Both the position numbers and the translations under genes were made by a program. A stretch of 16,111 bases of DNA from Phycisphaerales bacterium UBA1910 (lineage in GTDB: Bacteria > Planctomycetota > Phycisphaerae > Phycisphaerales > UBA1924). How positions within the stretch are numbered: position 1 is the stretch's first letter; the number at the start of each line of letters is the position of its first letter. Location: NCBI GenBank assembly GCA_002337545.1, contig DDGE01000046.1:1-16111 (forward strand), given 5' to 3'. Below the pieces are notes generated by a model. The model was not told the DNA's origin and searched no databases. It worked only from the letters and a program-made list of their open reading frames with translations. This document shows positions 1-7,368 of the stretch, one piece after another.

Positions 1-192
1 CGGTACTACAACGGGCTCAAGTCCTGTCCCGCTGACTTTATGCCCGACAGCACTTTGAACTTCTACGATGTCAGCGGGTTCATTGTAAGGTACCTAGCAG
101 GTGATTTGCTCGCCGACATGAATGGCGATCTTCATCTCGACGCGATGGATGTGATGGACTTCCTCAACTCATATTCTGATGGCTGTCCATAA
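1..192 (+). CDS. C-terminal end of a secreted protein with a dockerin-type domain (partial, 5' end outside window)
   Basis: Only the last 63 codons are present, in frame 1 from the first base, ending in TAA. The peptide contains two EF-hand-like loops of the dockerin type: DFMPDSTLNFYD (residues 12-23) and DMNGDLHLDAMD (about residues 41-52), each followed by a short helix. It is bracketed by SCPAD at the start and ends in DGCP. Duplicated loops between a CPAD motif and a terminal Gly-Cys-Pro are typical of the C-terminal domain of many exported Phycisphaerales proteins, known as a GC-type dockerin; its role in sorting or anchoring is assumed rather than proven. The first loop is degenerate (Met at a usual Asn/Asp position), so its calcium binding is doubtful. 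The function of the whole protein cannot be told from this tail. If the tRNA fragment at 922-963 marks an element boundary, this gene lies inside the element. Confidence 0.75.
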   Translation, partial: RYYNGLKSCPADFMPDSTLNFYDVSGFIVRYLAGDLLADMNGDLHLDAMDVMDFLNSYSDGCP

Positions 193-868
193 AGCGACTT
201 AATGACTTAGACATGCGCCTTTACGAGTGTTCCGAGATATATGCTCTAATTTCATGACCATGCAGTCGTACAGGCTCGCTTGGCCACATGCCGAGAATGT
301 TATATTTTCAGCACAGTTGAGTTTAGCCAGGCAGAATCGATTCAGGAGGGCGTCTGCGAGCAGGAGCTTTATGTCGAACGAGCAGTTTCAATTCCTTTTT
401 GAGATTCGATGTCTCAATCCATGCTCCTTTAGGATGTTGCGTATTGGTGCCACTTGAAATAGACTGGTGCCATATCGACGAGTACCACAAGGGCGTTGAT
501 GTAGAAGCAACGAGCGGACTTTCCATGAACGTCGGTTAACCCCTGTGAATTTCGTAGGCTCTTAAATTGCGTGCTACAAACATCATCTGCTATCACGCAT
601 TTTGAACGATGCTGTGCCGCCCCAGCACAATGAGCATCTGCGAAGTAACGCGGATTCCATGGTGGACACTCACTGCACACTAGAATTGCAATTTCGCGAC
701 TATGTAATACAAAATGAACTCAGAAACATCGTCAGTATGTTGTTCGACCCTGCCAAACTATCATTGACGGCGCGTTCACATCCTGATGTAGTGCAGAACC
801 CCGCAACAAAGCCCTCAATCGAGCCCTCGGGCCATGCGATCGCTCCCAAGTCATTGTCGCGGATCGAG
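193..868. other. Long stretch without a recognisable gene
   Basis: This stretch holds several overlapping open frames on both strands, none above about 150 codons. None has a recognisable domain, a convincing ribosome binding site or clear codon bias. The longest plus-strand frame (602-1054) runs straight through the tRNA fragment and so cannot be an ordinary gene. The sequence looks more AT-rich and less codon-structured than the genes to the right. A 10-bp palindrome (AATTGCAATT) sits at 684-693. The stretch may be decayed DNA from a mobile element, but no integrase or transposase remnant could be identified. Confidence 0.5.
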
Positions 869-869
869 T

Positions 870-897
870 TGGGACGACCTGGGACGAATTGGGACAT
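870..897 (+). repeat. Three phased direct repeats (TGGGACGA, 10-bp period)
   Basis: Repeats start at 870, 880 and 890: TGGGACGA, TGGGACGA and TGGGACAT, separated by 2-bp spacers (CC, AT). The 10-bp period puts all three on the same face of the helix, which suggests a protein binding array. It lies 24 bp before the tRNA-Gly fragment. Arm-type integrase sites or excisionase sites near an att core would look like this. The assignment to recombination is inference from position. Confidence 0.6.
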
Positions 898-901
898 GCC
901 A

Positions 902-937
902 ACATTCAGCGTTTTCCTTTGTTCCCAAGCTGAATGT
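902..937. repeat. 9-bp perfect inverted repeat ending in the tRNA anticodon stem
   Basis: ACATTCAGC at 902-910 is the exact reverse complement of GCTGAATGT at 929-937, with an 18-nt loop. The right arm is the 3' strand of the tRNA-Gly anticodon stem plus the start of its variable loop. The left arm would supply the missing 5' strand, but 11 extra nucleotides stand between it and the 7-nt anticodon loop. It may be the two core half-sites of a tyrosine recombinase att site, or a folded relic of the tRNA. Confidence 0.55.
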
Positions 938-963
938 CGTCGGTTCGATCCCGATCACCCGCT
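922..963 (+). pseudogene. 3' fragment of a tRNA-Gly gene (anticodon loop to discriminator); probable att site
   Basis: The fragment reads in order: anticodon loop TTCCCAA (922-928, anticodon CCC); 3' anticodon strand GCTGA (929-933); 5-nt variable loop; a complete T arm with stem GTCGG/CCGAT and loop TTCGATC (939-955); 3' acceptor strand CACCCGC (956-962); and discriminator T (963). CCA is not encoded. The acceptor strand would pair with GCGGGTG, the usual start of bacterial tRNA-Gly, but no such sequence and no D arm occurs upstream. The gene therefore cannot make a tRNA by itself. A sharp break inside the anticodon region with an intact 3' part is what integration of a tyrosine-recombinase element into a tRNA gene leaves at one end. 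The element would lie to the left, and the intact tRNA should be at its far end. Confidence 0.75.
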
Positions 964-975
964 CTTTCGCATGAG

Positions 976-1016
976 CCCGCTCAGAGCCGCTAAGTGCAGC
1001 ACTGGAGCGGGTTTTG
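976..1016 (+). terminator. Terminator-like hairpin after the tRNA-Gly fragment
   Basis: CCCGCTC (976-982) pairs with GAGCGGG (1005-1011) and is followed by TTTT. The loop contains a small inner hairpin, AGTG-CAG-CACT. The sequence ACCCGCTC at the tRNA 3' end (957-964) can also pair with 1005-1012. It was probably the transcription terminator of the original intact tRNA-Gly gene and so belongs to the host side of the junction. Confidence 0.55.
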
Positions 1017-1122
1017 TATTTGACGACACAAGCCCAAACACCATTCGCCCCTAATCGAAGAGTAGTCGCATGCAATGAATGCAAGTTCTCTAGATCGATT
1101 CGCACCAACACTCGAGCTCGAT

Positions 1123-1172
1123 GGAACCAATCAAGACTCGGTTCCAACAAAGCAGCGAGGATCAATTGGAAC
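1123..1172. repeat. Overlapping inverted repeats downstream of the peptidase gene
   Basis: GGAACC (1123-1128) can pair with GGTTCC (1140-1145). GTTCCAA (1141-1147) can pair with TTGGAAC (1166-1172). Both hairpins use the same central segment, so they exclude each other. The site lies just past the stop codon of the minus-strand M14 gene at 1185. No T-run follows either stem, so a role in ending that transcript is only possible. Confidence 0.35.
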
Positions 1173-1184
1173 AGGCCTCATTTC

Positions 1185-2948
1185 TCAGTTTATATCTGCA
1201 TCCCGTTCTCGAAGTGGTATGCGCATCTCTATATCGCGTGCCTTATCTGCTTCATACTTCAGCCTGATCATCTTGCCCTCATCTCCACGGATGAGAAAGC
1301 GGAAAGTACTGAACGACTTGCCCGCAATCCCGTCCTCAATCAGCATGCGCTCTGGGCGATCCTTGATTGGTCTCATTGTCTGATCGAACCGATCATCGAC
1401 CTGACCCGATAGAAGCACTTCTGCACCCGAGAGGGTGAGCAGGTCTGGGAACCCGATTTTGTTGCGTGACGCGATTGCAAGTCGAGTCGGGATGATCTGC
1501 GTGTTCTCAACTTCCACAGTGAGTTCCCAAAGCCCATCTCCCATGTCCTTGATTCCAGCCCATTTGAACTGAAGCTCGGGCATGCTGCTCGCATGGAACA
1601 TCGTAAATGCGAAGTTACGATGGCATCCTTCTTCCAGCATGAACGGTGGCGTGACACGCGAGGAGTACTTCGTCCCACCACCGATGAGCACCTTGCCGTG
1701 CTGAGGGTGGTCATACTCTGTGTAGTCTGTGAATGTTTGACCGAAGAGCATCCGATCCTGCCAATGCATGCGTTCTTCATCTGAAAACTCCCGATCCGGA
1801 TCGGGCATTATGCGACGGTTCGTCCACAACTCGTTCGTAAAACTCGCAATCCCGAGCCCCTCAGCAAGCCAGTTCACGAACCCCCCATGCACGGTGTACA
1901 AATCTGAGTGGATGACCCAGTAGTTGTAGAAGGGCAGCAGGTCCTCGCCCGCTTCGCCGAGTTTGTCATACATCTGACGATCAGAACGCGGGTATAGGTT
2001 CTCGAGATATGAAGCACCAGGGCCACGAAGGAGCATGCCGCCGGTATTGTGATAGCTCTGTCCCGCTGCGATGTTCGGTCGCGTCAGGATGAAATCTGCG
2101 ACGGCTTTGGTCTCAGGTCGATCGAACGGGTGATCGCCAGCGCCATACTGGACATGGTTGGGCTGCCAATCGCTCGCCCAGTTCCGGTTCATGTCGTAGC
2201 CACCGGGGCCGTCTTCGTTAATGCGGCCATCGCCGTCGTTATCGATACCCTCAGAACCAAGGCGGGTCAGTTCACCCTGCTCACCCTCGGGGACGCGCTC
2301 AATGATGCGTGGATCGAGTTTGTTCCGCCGCCAACGGCCATTGGGGTCGAACTTCCACATCTGAGTAATGTGGCCGTCACCATCTAGGTCTTCATACCCG
2401 TCTTCATCGAGTTCACCATCGTAATCATTGTCGGTCGGACGCTGCCCCGTCCGTGCGCTGTGAGGCGTGTTCGGATTGGCGAACCATTCCGCACGCCCGT
2501 CCGGGTTGATCGATGGTACGAAATAGAATGCCGTCCGATCGATGAGCTCCGTAAGCTGGTCGACTTCGCCATAGCTCTTTGTTAGATACCAGATCGAATA
2601 CAGGACCGTTTCTGTTGCCTGGATCTCATTCCCGTGGACATTCCCATCGATGTACATCGCAGGTTTCTCAGTATCCTCGCCTGTTTCAGGGTTATTGAGA
2701 ATAACCATCCACATATCGCGCCCCTGCTCGCTCTTCCCGAGAGATCGAAGGGTGAGAAGCTCGGGATACGCTTTGACCAGGTCTTTGATAATCTTCTCAG
2801 ACTCATCAAAGTCATAAAACCGGTTCCATGCGATATCGACTTTCGAGGGAATCTGCTGCTGGGCGATCGCTGCCGATGTGCTCGCACCTAAGACAAATGC
2901 CATGCCCGCAAGTCGAACGATCGAGTTCTTTATCGTGTACTTCTTCAT
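1185..2948 (-). CDS. Secreted M14-family zinc carboxypeptidase with inserted calcium-type loops
   Basis: A 587-residue exported metallocarboxypeptidase that should remove C-terminal residues from peptides outside the cytoplasm. A signal peptide (basic start, hydrophobic residues 11-28, likely cleavage after AIA at 27-29) is followed by the M14 domain. Zinc ligands are H105 and E108 in VHGNE, and H300 in SYHNTGG. INPDGR (147-152) and DMNRNW (252-257, the Asn-Arg pair that binds the substrate carboxylate) are present, and E373 in FTNELW fits the catalytic glutamate. Between INPDGR and DMNRNW lie aspartate-rich EF-hand-like loops (about 173-192 and 236-247, e.g. DNDGDGRINEDG), which probably bind calcium. 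A roughly 190-residue beta-rich C-terminal region follows. GGAGAG stands before the ATG. The gene starts 14 bp after the related upstream gene ends, so the two are probably one operon. Substrate specificity is unknown. Confidence 0.9.
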   Translation of the reverse strand: MKKYTIKNSIVRLAGMAFVLGASTSAAIAQQQIPSKVDIAWNRFYDFDESEKIIKDLVKAYPELLTLRSLGKSEQGRDMWMVILNNPETGEDTEKPAMYIDGNVHGNEIQATETVLYSIWYLTKSYGEVDQLTELIDRTAFYFVPSINPDGRAEWFANPNTPHSARTGQRPTDNDYDGELDEDGYEDLDGDGHITQMWKFDPNGRWRRNKLDPRIIERVPEGEQGELTRLGSEGIDNDGDGRINEDGPGGYDMNRNWASDWQPNHVQYGAGDHPFDRPETKAVADFILTRPNIAAGQSYHNTGGMLLRGPGASYLENLYPRSDRQMYDKLGEAGEDLLPFYNYWVIHSDLYTVHGGFVNWLAEGLGIASFTNELWTNRRIMPDPDREFSDEERMHWQDRMLFGQTFTDYTEYDHPQHGKVLIGGGTKYSSRVTPPFMLEEGCHRNFAFTMFHASSMPELQFKWAGIKDMGDGLWELTVEVENTQIIPTRLAIASRNKIGFPDLLTLSGAEVLLSGQVDDRFDQTMRPIKDRPERMLIEDGIAGKSFSTFRFLIRGDEGKMIRLKYEADKARDIEMRIPLRERDADIN

Positions 2949-2962
2949 GAGAGACTCTCCGT

Positions 2963-4861
2963 TCAGTTCCCACTGAGTTTGATGACCTGCTTACCAAAGC
3001 GAGGATCGTCAATCGTGATCGTTTCGTTGTTGATGTCGACCGTGCGGAATAACCAAGTGTGAGCGGATCGCCCGCCATTTCCCTCAATGCCCCATACACG
3101 ATCTACACGCTGTCCACGGATGACTTGGTCCACCGGCACAGAGAGCCGAACGATGACAGGCTTGACGCTTCGGGTGGTGCGTGAAAATGAAGTTGTCGTC
3201 GAAAGCTCTCCGTTGTTCTGGAGAACGATGTGCACCTCATACAACCCACCTCCGATTTCTTCGATCTCAGGGCCAAGCACTTCGATATCCGCTTGTGCCT
3301 CAATGACCCGGGTCACAAAGTCGGTGTGCTTCTCGGCCAACTCGTCAAGCAGACTCGCGGGCGGGTTGATCTTTGCGCCGGGGATAAACCCACCGATCTC
3401 GACTTTACCGAGCGTCGGATGTTCGAGCGGCTGCCAATCGACAAATCCCTCGATGCCCGCTTCTTCAAAGTATTTCAACCACTTCGCGTCTTCGCTGAGC
3501 TTCTTCTTGTTGGACTTGTTCTTATCCGACTCCGGCATTTCTGCGGCGGGGCTCTCTTGTTCCTTGACGCGCCGGACCTCGATCCCCAACTGGGCGGCAA
3601 ACTGCTCTACCATCTCTGGAGTGATCTGGCTGATCATCGTTTCGTCGGGTTCCTCACCGGTCATCTGGGTATAGGCCTCGCGGAGCTCTTCGAGGGTCTC
3701 CATCGAGATATCCCCCACGGGCGAGGGGGTGAGTTGTGGCTCGTCATCCGCCTGCTCGGGCTTTGGCGCGGGCTTGTCCTCACGATCTCCCTTTGACTCT
3801 GATTCATCTGGGCGAGCCCAAGCATGAACTGCGAAGCTGGGCAACCCGCGCTGAGCGTACAACCACGCGTGAAAACTCCCTGCGCTGTCGTGTTTCTCCG
3901 CACTCGCGAAGGCGACTGCATCTTTGAACCACGCCCCCGCTTCCTTGTACAGATCTGCATCACCCGCATCAATCTCAAGCGGAGACCTGCTCGTGATATC
4001 CTTTTTCTTCGCGTCCGGTTGATTGATCAGATTATCATGCTTGCCGATCGTCACTGCTGCGACGATATCGTCATGATCAAGCACAAACCGGGCGAGTGCG
4101 TATGCTTCCGGTTCTGACAATGCGTACCTGCCAGCGTGTGGATCATGCTCAGGCCAACGGTGCATGAAGTTCATGTTGATGTCGACCGCACCGAATCCAT
4201 CCTCATTTATCTGCCCGTCACCGTCATTATCGAGCCCCTCGGTGTACAGCGTAAATACAGCCCGTTGCCCCTCGCTTTTATCCGGCTTGACATTCAGCCG
4301 CGGATCATCAGGATCCGCGAGGTGCGAGGGGGTCTCGTTGAGCGTCGGCTCAAGACGGCGCATCATGGTGATGATCCCGTCACCATTGAGGTCGTCAGCG
4401 TGATCCTCATCGAGCATCCGATCCCGGTCCTCATCGACAAGTCGCGCATTACCCGAGTGGCCACTCAGTATCTTGCCCATATTGCGTGCCGCACCGTCCG
4501 GGTTCGCCCTCGGAACGATATAAACCGTCATATCTTTGAGCATGGACGAATGGTGCTCGAGAAGTTCTTCAGCGATGCGGGTCGCAACTTCTGTGCCGAC
4601 AAGATATTCGGCATCGATTCCCGCGACAATCAATATCGCTGGTCGCTCCCCTTCACCTTCGGAGAGAGAAAGCAAATGCAATGGCGCCCCCCCCAGACTC
4701 GTACCGATCGAGCTGAGTGAAGCGTGATCATTCGTAGCGATCTGATTAAGTCGCGATGCGAGATCATCGTTGCTCATGTACCCTTCGGGCTGAGCGAACA
4801 CGGATGAGCCGGCAAACAGCGCTATGGCAGCCGCCGATCGGAGAATGGTGCACTTGGACAT
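2963..4861 (-). CDS. Secreted M14 carboxypeptidase-like protein with a degenerate active site
   Basis: This is the upstream partner of the 1185-2948 gene and clearly its paralogue: signal peptide (cleavage near VFA, residue 23), RANPDG (118-123), two aspartate-rich calcium-type loops (143-162, 211-222) and the same C-terminal domain (about 480-632). The catalytic set is largely lost. Aligned to its neighbour, zinc His and Glu become D83 and Y86, the substrate-binding Arg becomes M230 (DINMNF), and the catalytic Glu becomes H346. Only the third zinc His (H275) remains. A charged Lys/Glu/Pro-rich insertion of about 100 residues (352-455) looks disordered. It is probably not a peptidase; it may bind peptides or assist its neighbour. 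The start at 4861 is chosen because AAAGG stands 6 nt before it and the signal peptide then begins normally; an in-frame ATG at 4903 would add 14 residues and lacks such a site. Confidence 0.85.
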   Translation of the reverse strand: MSKCTILRSAAAIALFAGSSVFAQPEGYMSNDDLASRLNQIATNDHASLSSIGTSLGGAPLHLLSLSEGEGERPAILIVAGIDAEYLVGTEVATRIAEELLEHHSSMLKDMTVYIVPRANPDGAARNMGKILSGHSGNARLVDEDRDRMLDEDHADDLNGDGIITMMRRLEPTLNETPSHLADPDDPRLNVKPDKSEGQRAVFTLYTEGLDNDGDGQINEDGFGAVDINMNFMHRWPEHDPHAGRYALSEPEAYALARFVLDHDDIVAAVTIGKHDNLINQPDAKKKDITSRSPLEIDAGDADLYKEAGAWFKDAVAFASAEKHDSAGSFHAWLYAQRGLPSFAVHAWARPDESESKGDREDKPAPKPEQADDEPQLTPSPVGDISMETLEELREAYTQMTGEEPDETMISQITPEMVEQFAAQLGIEVRRVKEQESPAAEMPESDKNKSNKKKLSEDAKWLKYFEEAGIEGFVDWQPLEHPTLGKVEIGGFIPGAKINPPASLLDELAEKHTDFVTRVIEAQADIEVLGPEIEEIGGGLYEVHIVLQNNGELSTTTSFSRTTRSVKPVIVRLSVPVDQVIRGQRVDRVWGIEGNGGRSAHTWLFRTVDINNETITIDDPRFGKQVIKLSGN

Positions 4862-4867
4862 ACAAAG

Positions 4868-4872
4868 CCTTT
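4868..4872 (-). promoter_or_regulatory. Ribosome binding site that fixes the start at 4861
   Basis: On the minus strand AAAGG lies 6 nt before the ATG at 4861. The ATGs further upstream (4882, 4903) have nothing comparable, and starting there would put a polar stretch ahead of the signal peptide. Confidence 0.6.
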
Positions 4873-5068
4873 GGTATGACATATTTCGTGTGTGAGAGCC
4901 CATTGGTTCGACCGAATGGCCGTGCTCGTGATACCACGCTCAACGGGCATGGTTGCACCAGCGATCATACAGGAACCCCACCCATTCTTGCAACAGCCCC
5001 GTTTTTTCACCCACCCGCCCAGATTCGAGCGAGACGGGTCTAGGGTTTATTTGAACCGAACTGGTTTT
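4873..5068. promoter_or_regulatory. Divergent intergenic region between the M14 pair and the pyrimidine genes
   Basis: About 200 bp separate two divergently read gene groups and must contain both promoters. No clear -35/-10 pair, operator palindrome or riboswitch was recognised. The plus-strand gene has a good AGGAG, 6 nt ahead of its ATG at 5081. Small open frames here look like noise. Confidence 0.4.
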
Positions 5069-5080
5069 CAGGAGTGAGCC

Positions 5081-5950
5081 ATGCCCAGAATCACCCGTGC
5101 TGCGATCATCCAGTCGACAAACGCCCTCCCGGATTCAGAAGATCTCCCCAGAATCAAACAGGCGAATATTGACAAGCATGTCGAGTTGATCAAAGAAGCC
5201 GCGAATCGCGGTGCCCAGGTCTGCTGCCTTCAGGAACTTTTCTACGGCCCCTACTTCCCCGCCGAGCAGGACACCCGCTGGTACGATCTCGCCGAGCCCA
5301 TCCCCGATGGTCCCACGATCCAACTCATGCGAGATATCGCGAAACAGCACGGCATGGTGCTGATCGTCCCCATCTACGAACAGGAGATGCCCGGCGTGCT
5401 GTACAACACGGCCGCGGTCATCGATGACGAGGGCAACTATCTCGGCAAATATCGCAAGCACCACATCCCTCACCTCTACCCAGGGTTCTGGGAGAAGTTC
5501 TACTTCAAGCCCGGCAACTGCGGATACCCCGTATTCAATACGCGTTTCGGAAAGATCGGCGTGTACATCTGCTACGATCGCCACTTCCCGGAGGGCGCCC
5601 GCGAACTCGGACTCAATGGTGCGGAGATCGTGTTCAATCCCTCCGCGACCGTCGCGGGATTGAGCGAGTACCTGTGGAAGATCGAACAACCCGCACACGC
5701 CGTCGCGAACCAGTACTTCGTTAGCGCGATCAACCGTGTCGGCACGGAGGCCCCGTGGAACATCGGCGAGTTCTACGGGAACTCTTACTTCTGTGATCCT
5801 CGCGGCCAGTTTGTTGCTCAGGGCTCCCGTGACAAAACCGAGGTTGTTGTCGCGGACCTGGACCTCGATTTGATCCAGGAAGTCCGCAATGTTTGGCAGT
5901 TCTACCGAGATCGCCGGCCTGAGACATACACACGCACAACCGAAATCTGA
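5081..5950 (+). CDS. Nitrilase-superfamily carbamoyl amidohydrolase, probably beta-ureidopropionase
   Basis: A 289-residue C-N hydrolase of the nitrilase superfamily. The catalytic triad is visible: E52 in CLQELF, K126 in KYRKHHIP and C164 in VYICYDRHFP, with the additional conserved E138 in PGFWEKF. Length and motifs match the N-carbamoylputrescine amidase/beta-ureidopropionase branch. The next gene, 14 bp downstream, is a dihydropyrimidinase, and a dihydropyrimidine dehydrogenase lies just beyond. So the likely reaction is N-carbamoyl-beta-alanine (or N-carbamoyl-beta-aminoisobutyrate) to the beta-amino acid, CO2 and ammonia, the last step of reductive pyrimidine breakdown. N-carbamoylputrescine as substrate cannot be excluded from sequence, and no agmatine deiminase gene is present nearby. 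No signal peptide; cytoplasmic. A clear AGGAG precedes the ATG. Confidence 0.88.
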   Translation: MPRITRAAIIQSTNALPDSEDLPRIKQANIDKHVELIKEAANRGAQVCCLQELFYGPYFPAEQDTRWYDLAEPIPDGPTIQLMRDIAKQHGMVLIVPIYEQEMPGVLYNTAAVIDDEGNYLGKYRKHHIPHLYPGFWEKFYFKPGNCGYPVFNTRFGKIGVYICYDRHFPEGARELGLNGAEIVFNPSATVAGLSEYLWKIEQPAHAVANQYFVSAINRVGTEAPWNIGEFYGNSYFCDPRGQFVAQGSRDKTEVVVADLDLDLIQEVRNVWQFYRDRRPETYTRTTEI

Positions 5951-5964
5951 CCCGGAGCACCCGA

Positions 5965-7359
5965 ATGCCTCTGCTGATCAAGAACGGGCGCATCATCACA
6001 TCGGACGCGGACTACCACGCTGATATATACTGCGCGGAAGAGCATATCACGCGGATCGAAGAGAACATCGACGCGAGTGCATTCCCGTCGGACACCGAAG
6101 TCATCGACGCGAAAGGGAAGTATGTATTCCCGGGGTTCATCGACCCGCATGTCCATGTGCACCTCCCGTTTATGGGCACCTACGCGAAAGACGATCATGA
6201 GAGCGCTTCACGAGCCGCGATCGTCGGTGGCACAACGACTTTTATTGAGATGATCTGCCCCGCCCCCGAACAAGAACCGATGGACGCGTTCAACGAGTGG
6301 CACTCAAAAGCTCAAAGCCAGTCACATTGCGATTACTCGTTTCATCTCGGTGTCGTCCGCTTCGATCAGCTCGCACGCGAGCAGATCCGATCAATCGTTA
6401 CTGAATACGGGATCGCATCGTTCAAGGTCTTCCTCGCGTACAAGGGCGCACTCGACATCAGTGACGAGAACCTCTTCGATCTTCTGACTATGGGCAAAGA
6501 GCTGGGTGTCATCACGACCGCACATTGCGAGAACGCGACGGCTATCGACTCGATGCAAAAAAAACTGCTCTCAGAGGGCAAGACGGGCCCTGAGTGGCAT
6601 GAACCTTCCAGACCGGCCCGAGTCGAAGCGGAGGGTGTGCATCACCTCGCGACCTTTGCCGAACTGACCGGCGCTCACGTGTATGCAGTGCACACTTCGT
6701 GCGGCGAGGCCATCGATGTCGCTCGCGCCGCCCAAGCACGCGGCGTCAAGCTCTGGGTCGAGTCCGTCATTCCCCACTTCGCGCTCGATCACACACTCGC
6801 GGAGCAGGCCAAGTTCCAGGGCGCCAAATATGTCATGTCGCCCCCATTGAGAGATCGCTCGAACCACGATGCCCTCTGGGCGGCGCTCGCGTCGGGAGTG
6901 ACCTCAACCGTCGGCACCGATCATGCCCCATTCGACTTCAACGGGCAGAAGGACATGGGCAAGGGCGACTTCACCAAGATCCCCAACGGAATCCCTTCGA
7001 TTCAGGAGCGAATCGATCTCCTGCATACGCTTGGCGTAAAGACCGGGCGCATCGATCTCAACACCTTCGTCCGCGTGGCCTCAACGAATGCGGCTCAGAT
7101 CTTTGGACTCAAGTGCAAAGGCACAATCGCAGTCGGTGCAGATGCAGACATCGTAATCTACGACCCAGATTACACACATACACTCAGCGCGAAGACGCAC
7201 CAATCAAAGGTCGACTACAACGGGTTTGAGGGCTGGGAGGTCACCGGTCGATCATCCGTCGTTGCCGTACGCGGCAAGGTCATGGTTCGAGACGGCGTAT
7301 TCGTCGGTGACGAGCCAGGGCGCGGCAAGCTCATCCATCGCGTACCGACCCACTTCTAA
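5965..7359 (+). CDS. hydA: Dihydropyrimidinase (D-hydantoinase type)
   Basis: A 464-residue amidohydrolase with the full binuclear metal site: H62 and H64 in DPHVHVH, the lysine to be carboxylated K154 in SFKVFLAYK (with Y159 as the oxyanion-side tyrosine), H187 in AHCEN, H243 in VHTSC, and D319 in GTDHAPF. This pattern, with KVFLAYKG rather than a dihydroorotase or allantoinase signature, marks dihydropyrimidinase/hydantoinase. It opens the ring of dihydrouracil or dihydrothymine to the N-carbamoyl beta-amino acid, which the preceding gene product would then hydrolyse. Spacing of 14 bp and a CCGGAG before the ATG indicate co-transcription with that gene. The family normally forms cytoplasmic tetramers. 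The gene ends 9 bp from the convergent dehydrogenase gene. A run of eight A's around 6556 keeps the frame open. Confidence 0.92.
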   Translation: MPLLIKNGRIITSDADYHADIYCAEEHITRIEENIDASAFPSDTEVIDAKGKYVFPGFIDPHVHVHLPFMGTYAKDDHESASRAAIVGGTTTFIEMICPAPEQEPMDAFNEWHSKAQSQSHCDYSFHLGVVRFDQLAREQIRSIVTEYGIASFKVFLAYKGALDISDENLFDLLTMGKELGVITTAHCENATAIDSMQKKLLSEGKTGPEWHEPSRPARVEAEGVHHLATFAELTGAHVYAVHTSCGEAIDVARAAQARGVKLWVESVIPHFALDHTLAEQAKFQGAKYVMSPPLRDRSNHDALWAALASGVTSTVGTDHAPFDFNGQKDMGKGDFTKIPNGIPSIQERIDLLHTLGVKTGRIDLNTFVRVASTNAAQIFGLKCKGTIAVGADADIVIYDPDYTHTLSAKTHQSKVDYNGFEGWEVTGRSSVVAVRGKVMVRDGVFVGDEPGRGKLIHRVPTHF

Positions 7360-7368
7360 ACGAAGATC

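Noticed and set aside
684..693. AATTGCAATT palindrome
   Set aside because: Short and AT-rich, with no gene or second copy near it; likely chance.
193..868. Decayed integrase or transposase gene
   Set aside because: I looked on both strands for recombinase motifs and found none that I could defend.
602..1054. Plus-strand open frame of 150 codons
   Set aside because: It runs through the phased repeats and the tRNA fragment, shows no domain and starts at a TTG without a ribosome site.
851..1165. Minus-strand open frame of 104 codons containing GIEPTTFSLGT
   Set aside because: This peptide is the antisense reading of the tRNA-Gly T arm and anticodon region; such frames are a familiar source of false protein annotations.
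3087..3796. Two long plus-strand frames opposite the M14-like gene
   Set aside because: The composition follows from the complementary strand of a gene with signal peptide and conserved motifs; no domain of their own.
5135..5698. Minus-strand open frame of 187 codons opposite the nitrilase gene
   Set aside because: It is a shadow frame of a gene with a full catalytic triad; the peptide is not recognisable.
6556..6563. Homopolymer runs inside genes (A8 near 6556, C8 near 4687, G7 near 14974) as phase-variation sites
   Set aside because: All three frames are intact and the genes are housekeeping-like; runs of this length occur by chance and give no sign of switching.
7360..7368. Terminator between the convergent dihydropyrimidinase and dehydrogenase genes
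   Set aside because: Only 9 bp are available and no hairpin with a T-run was found around the two stops.
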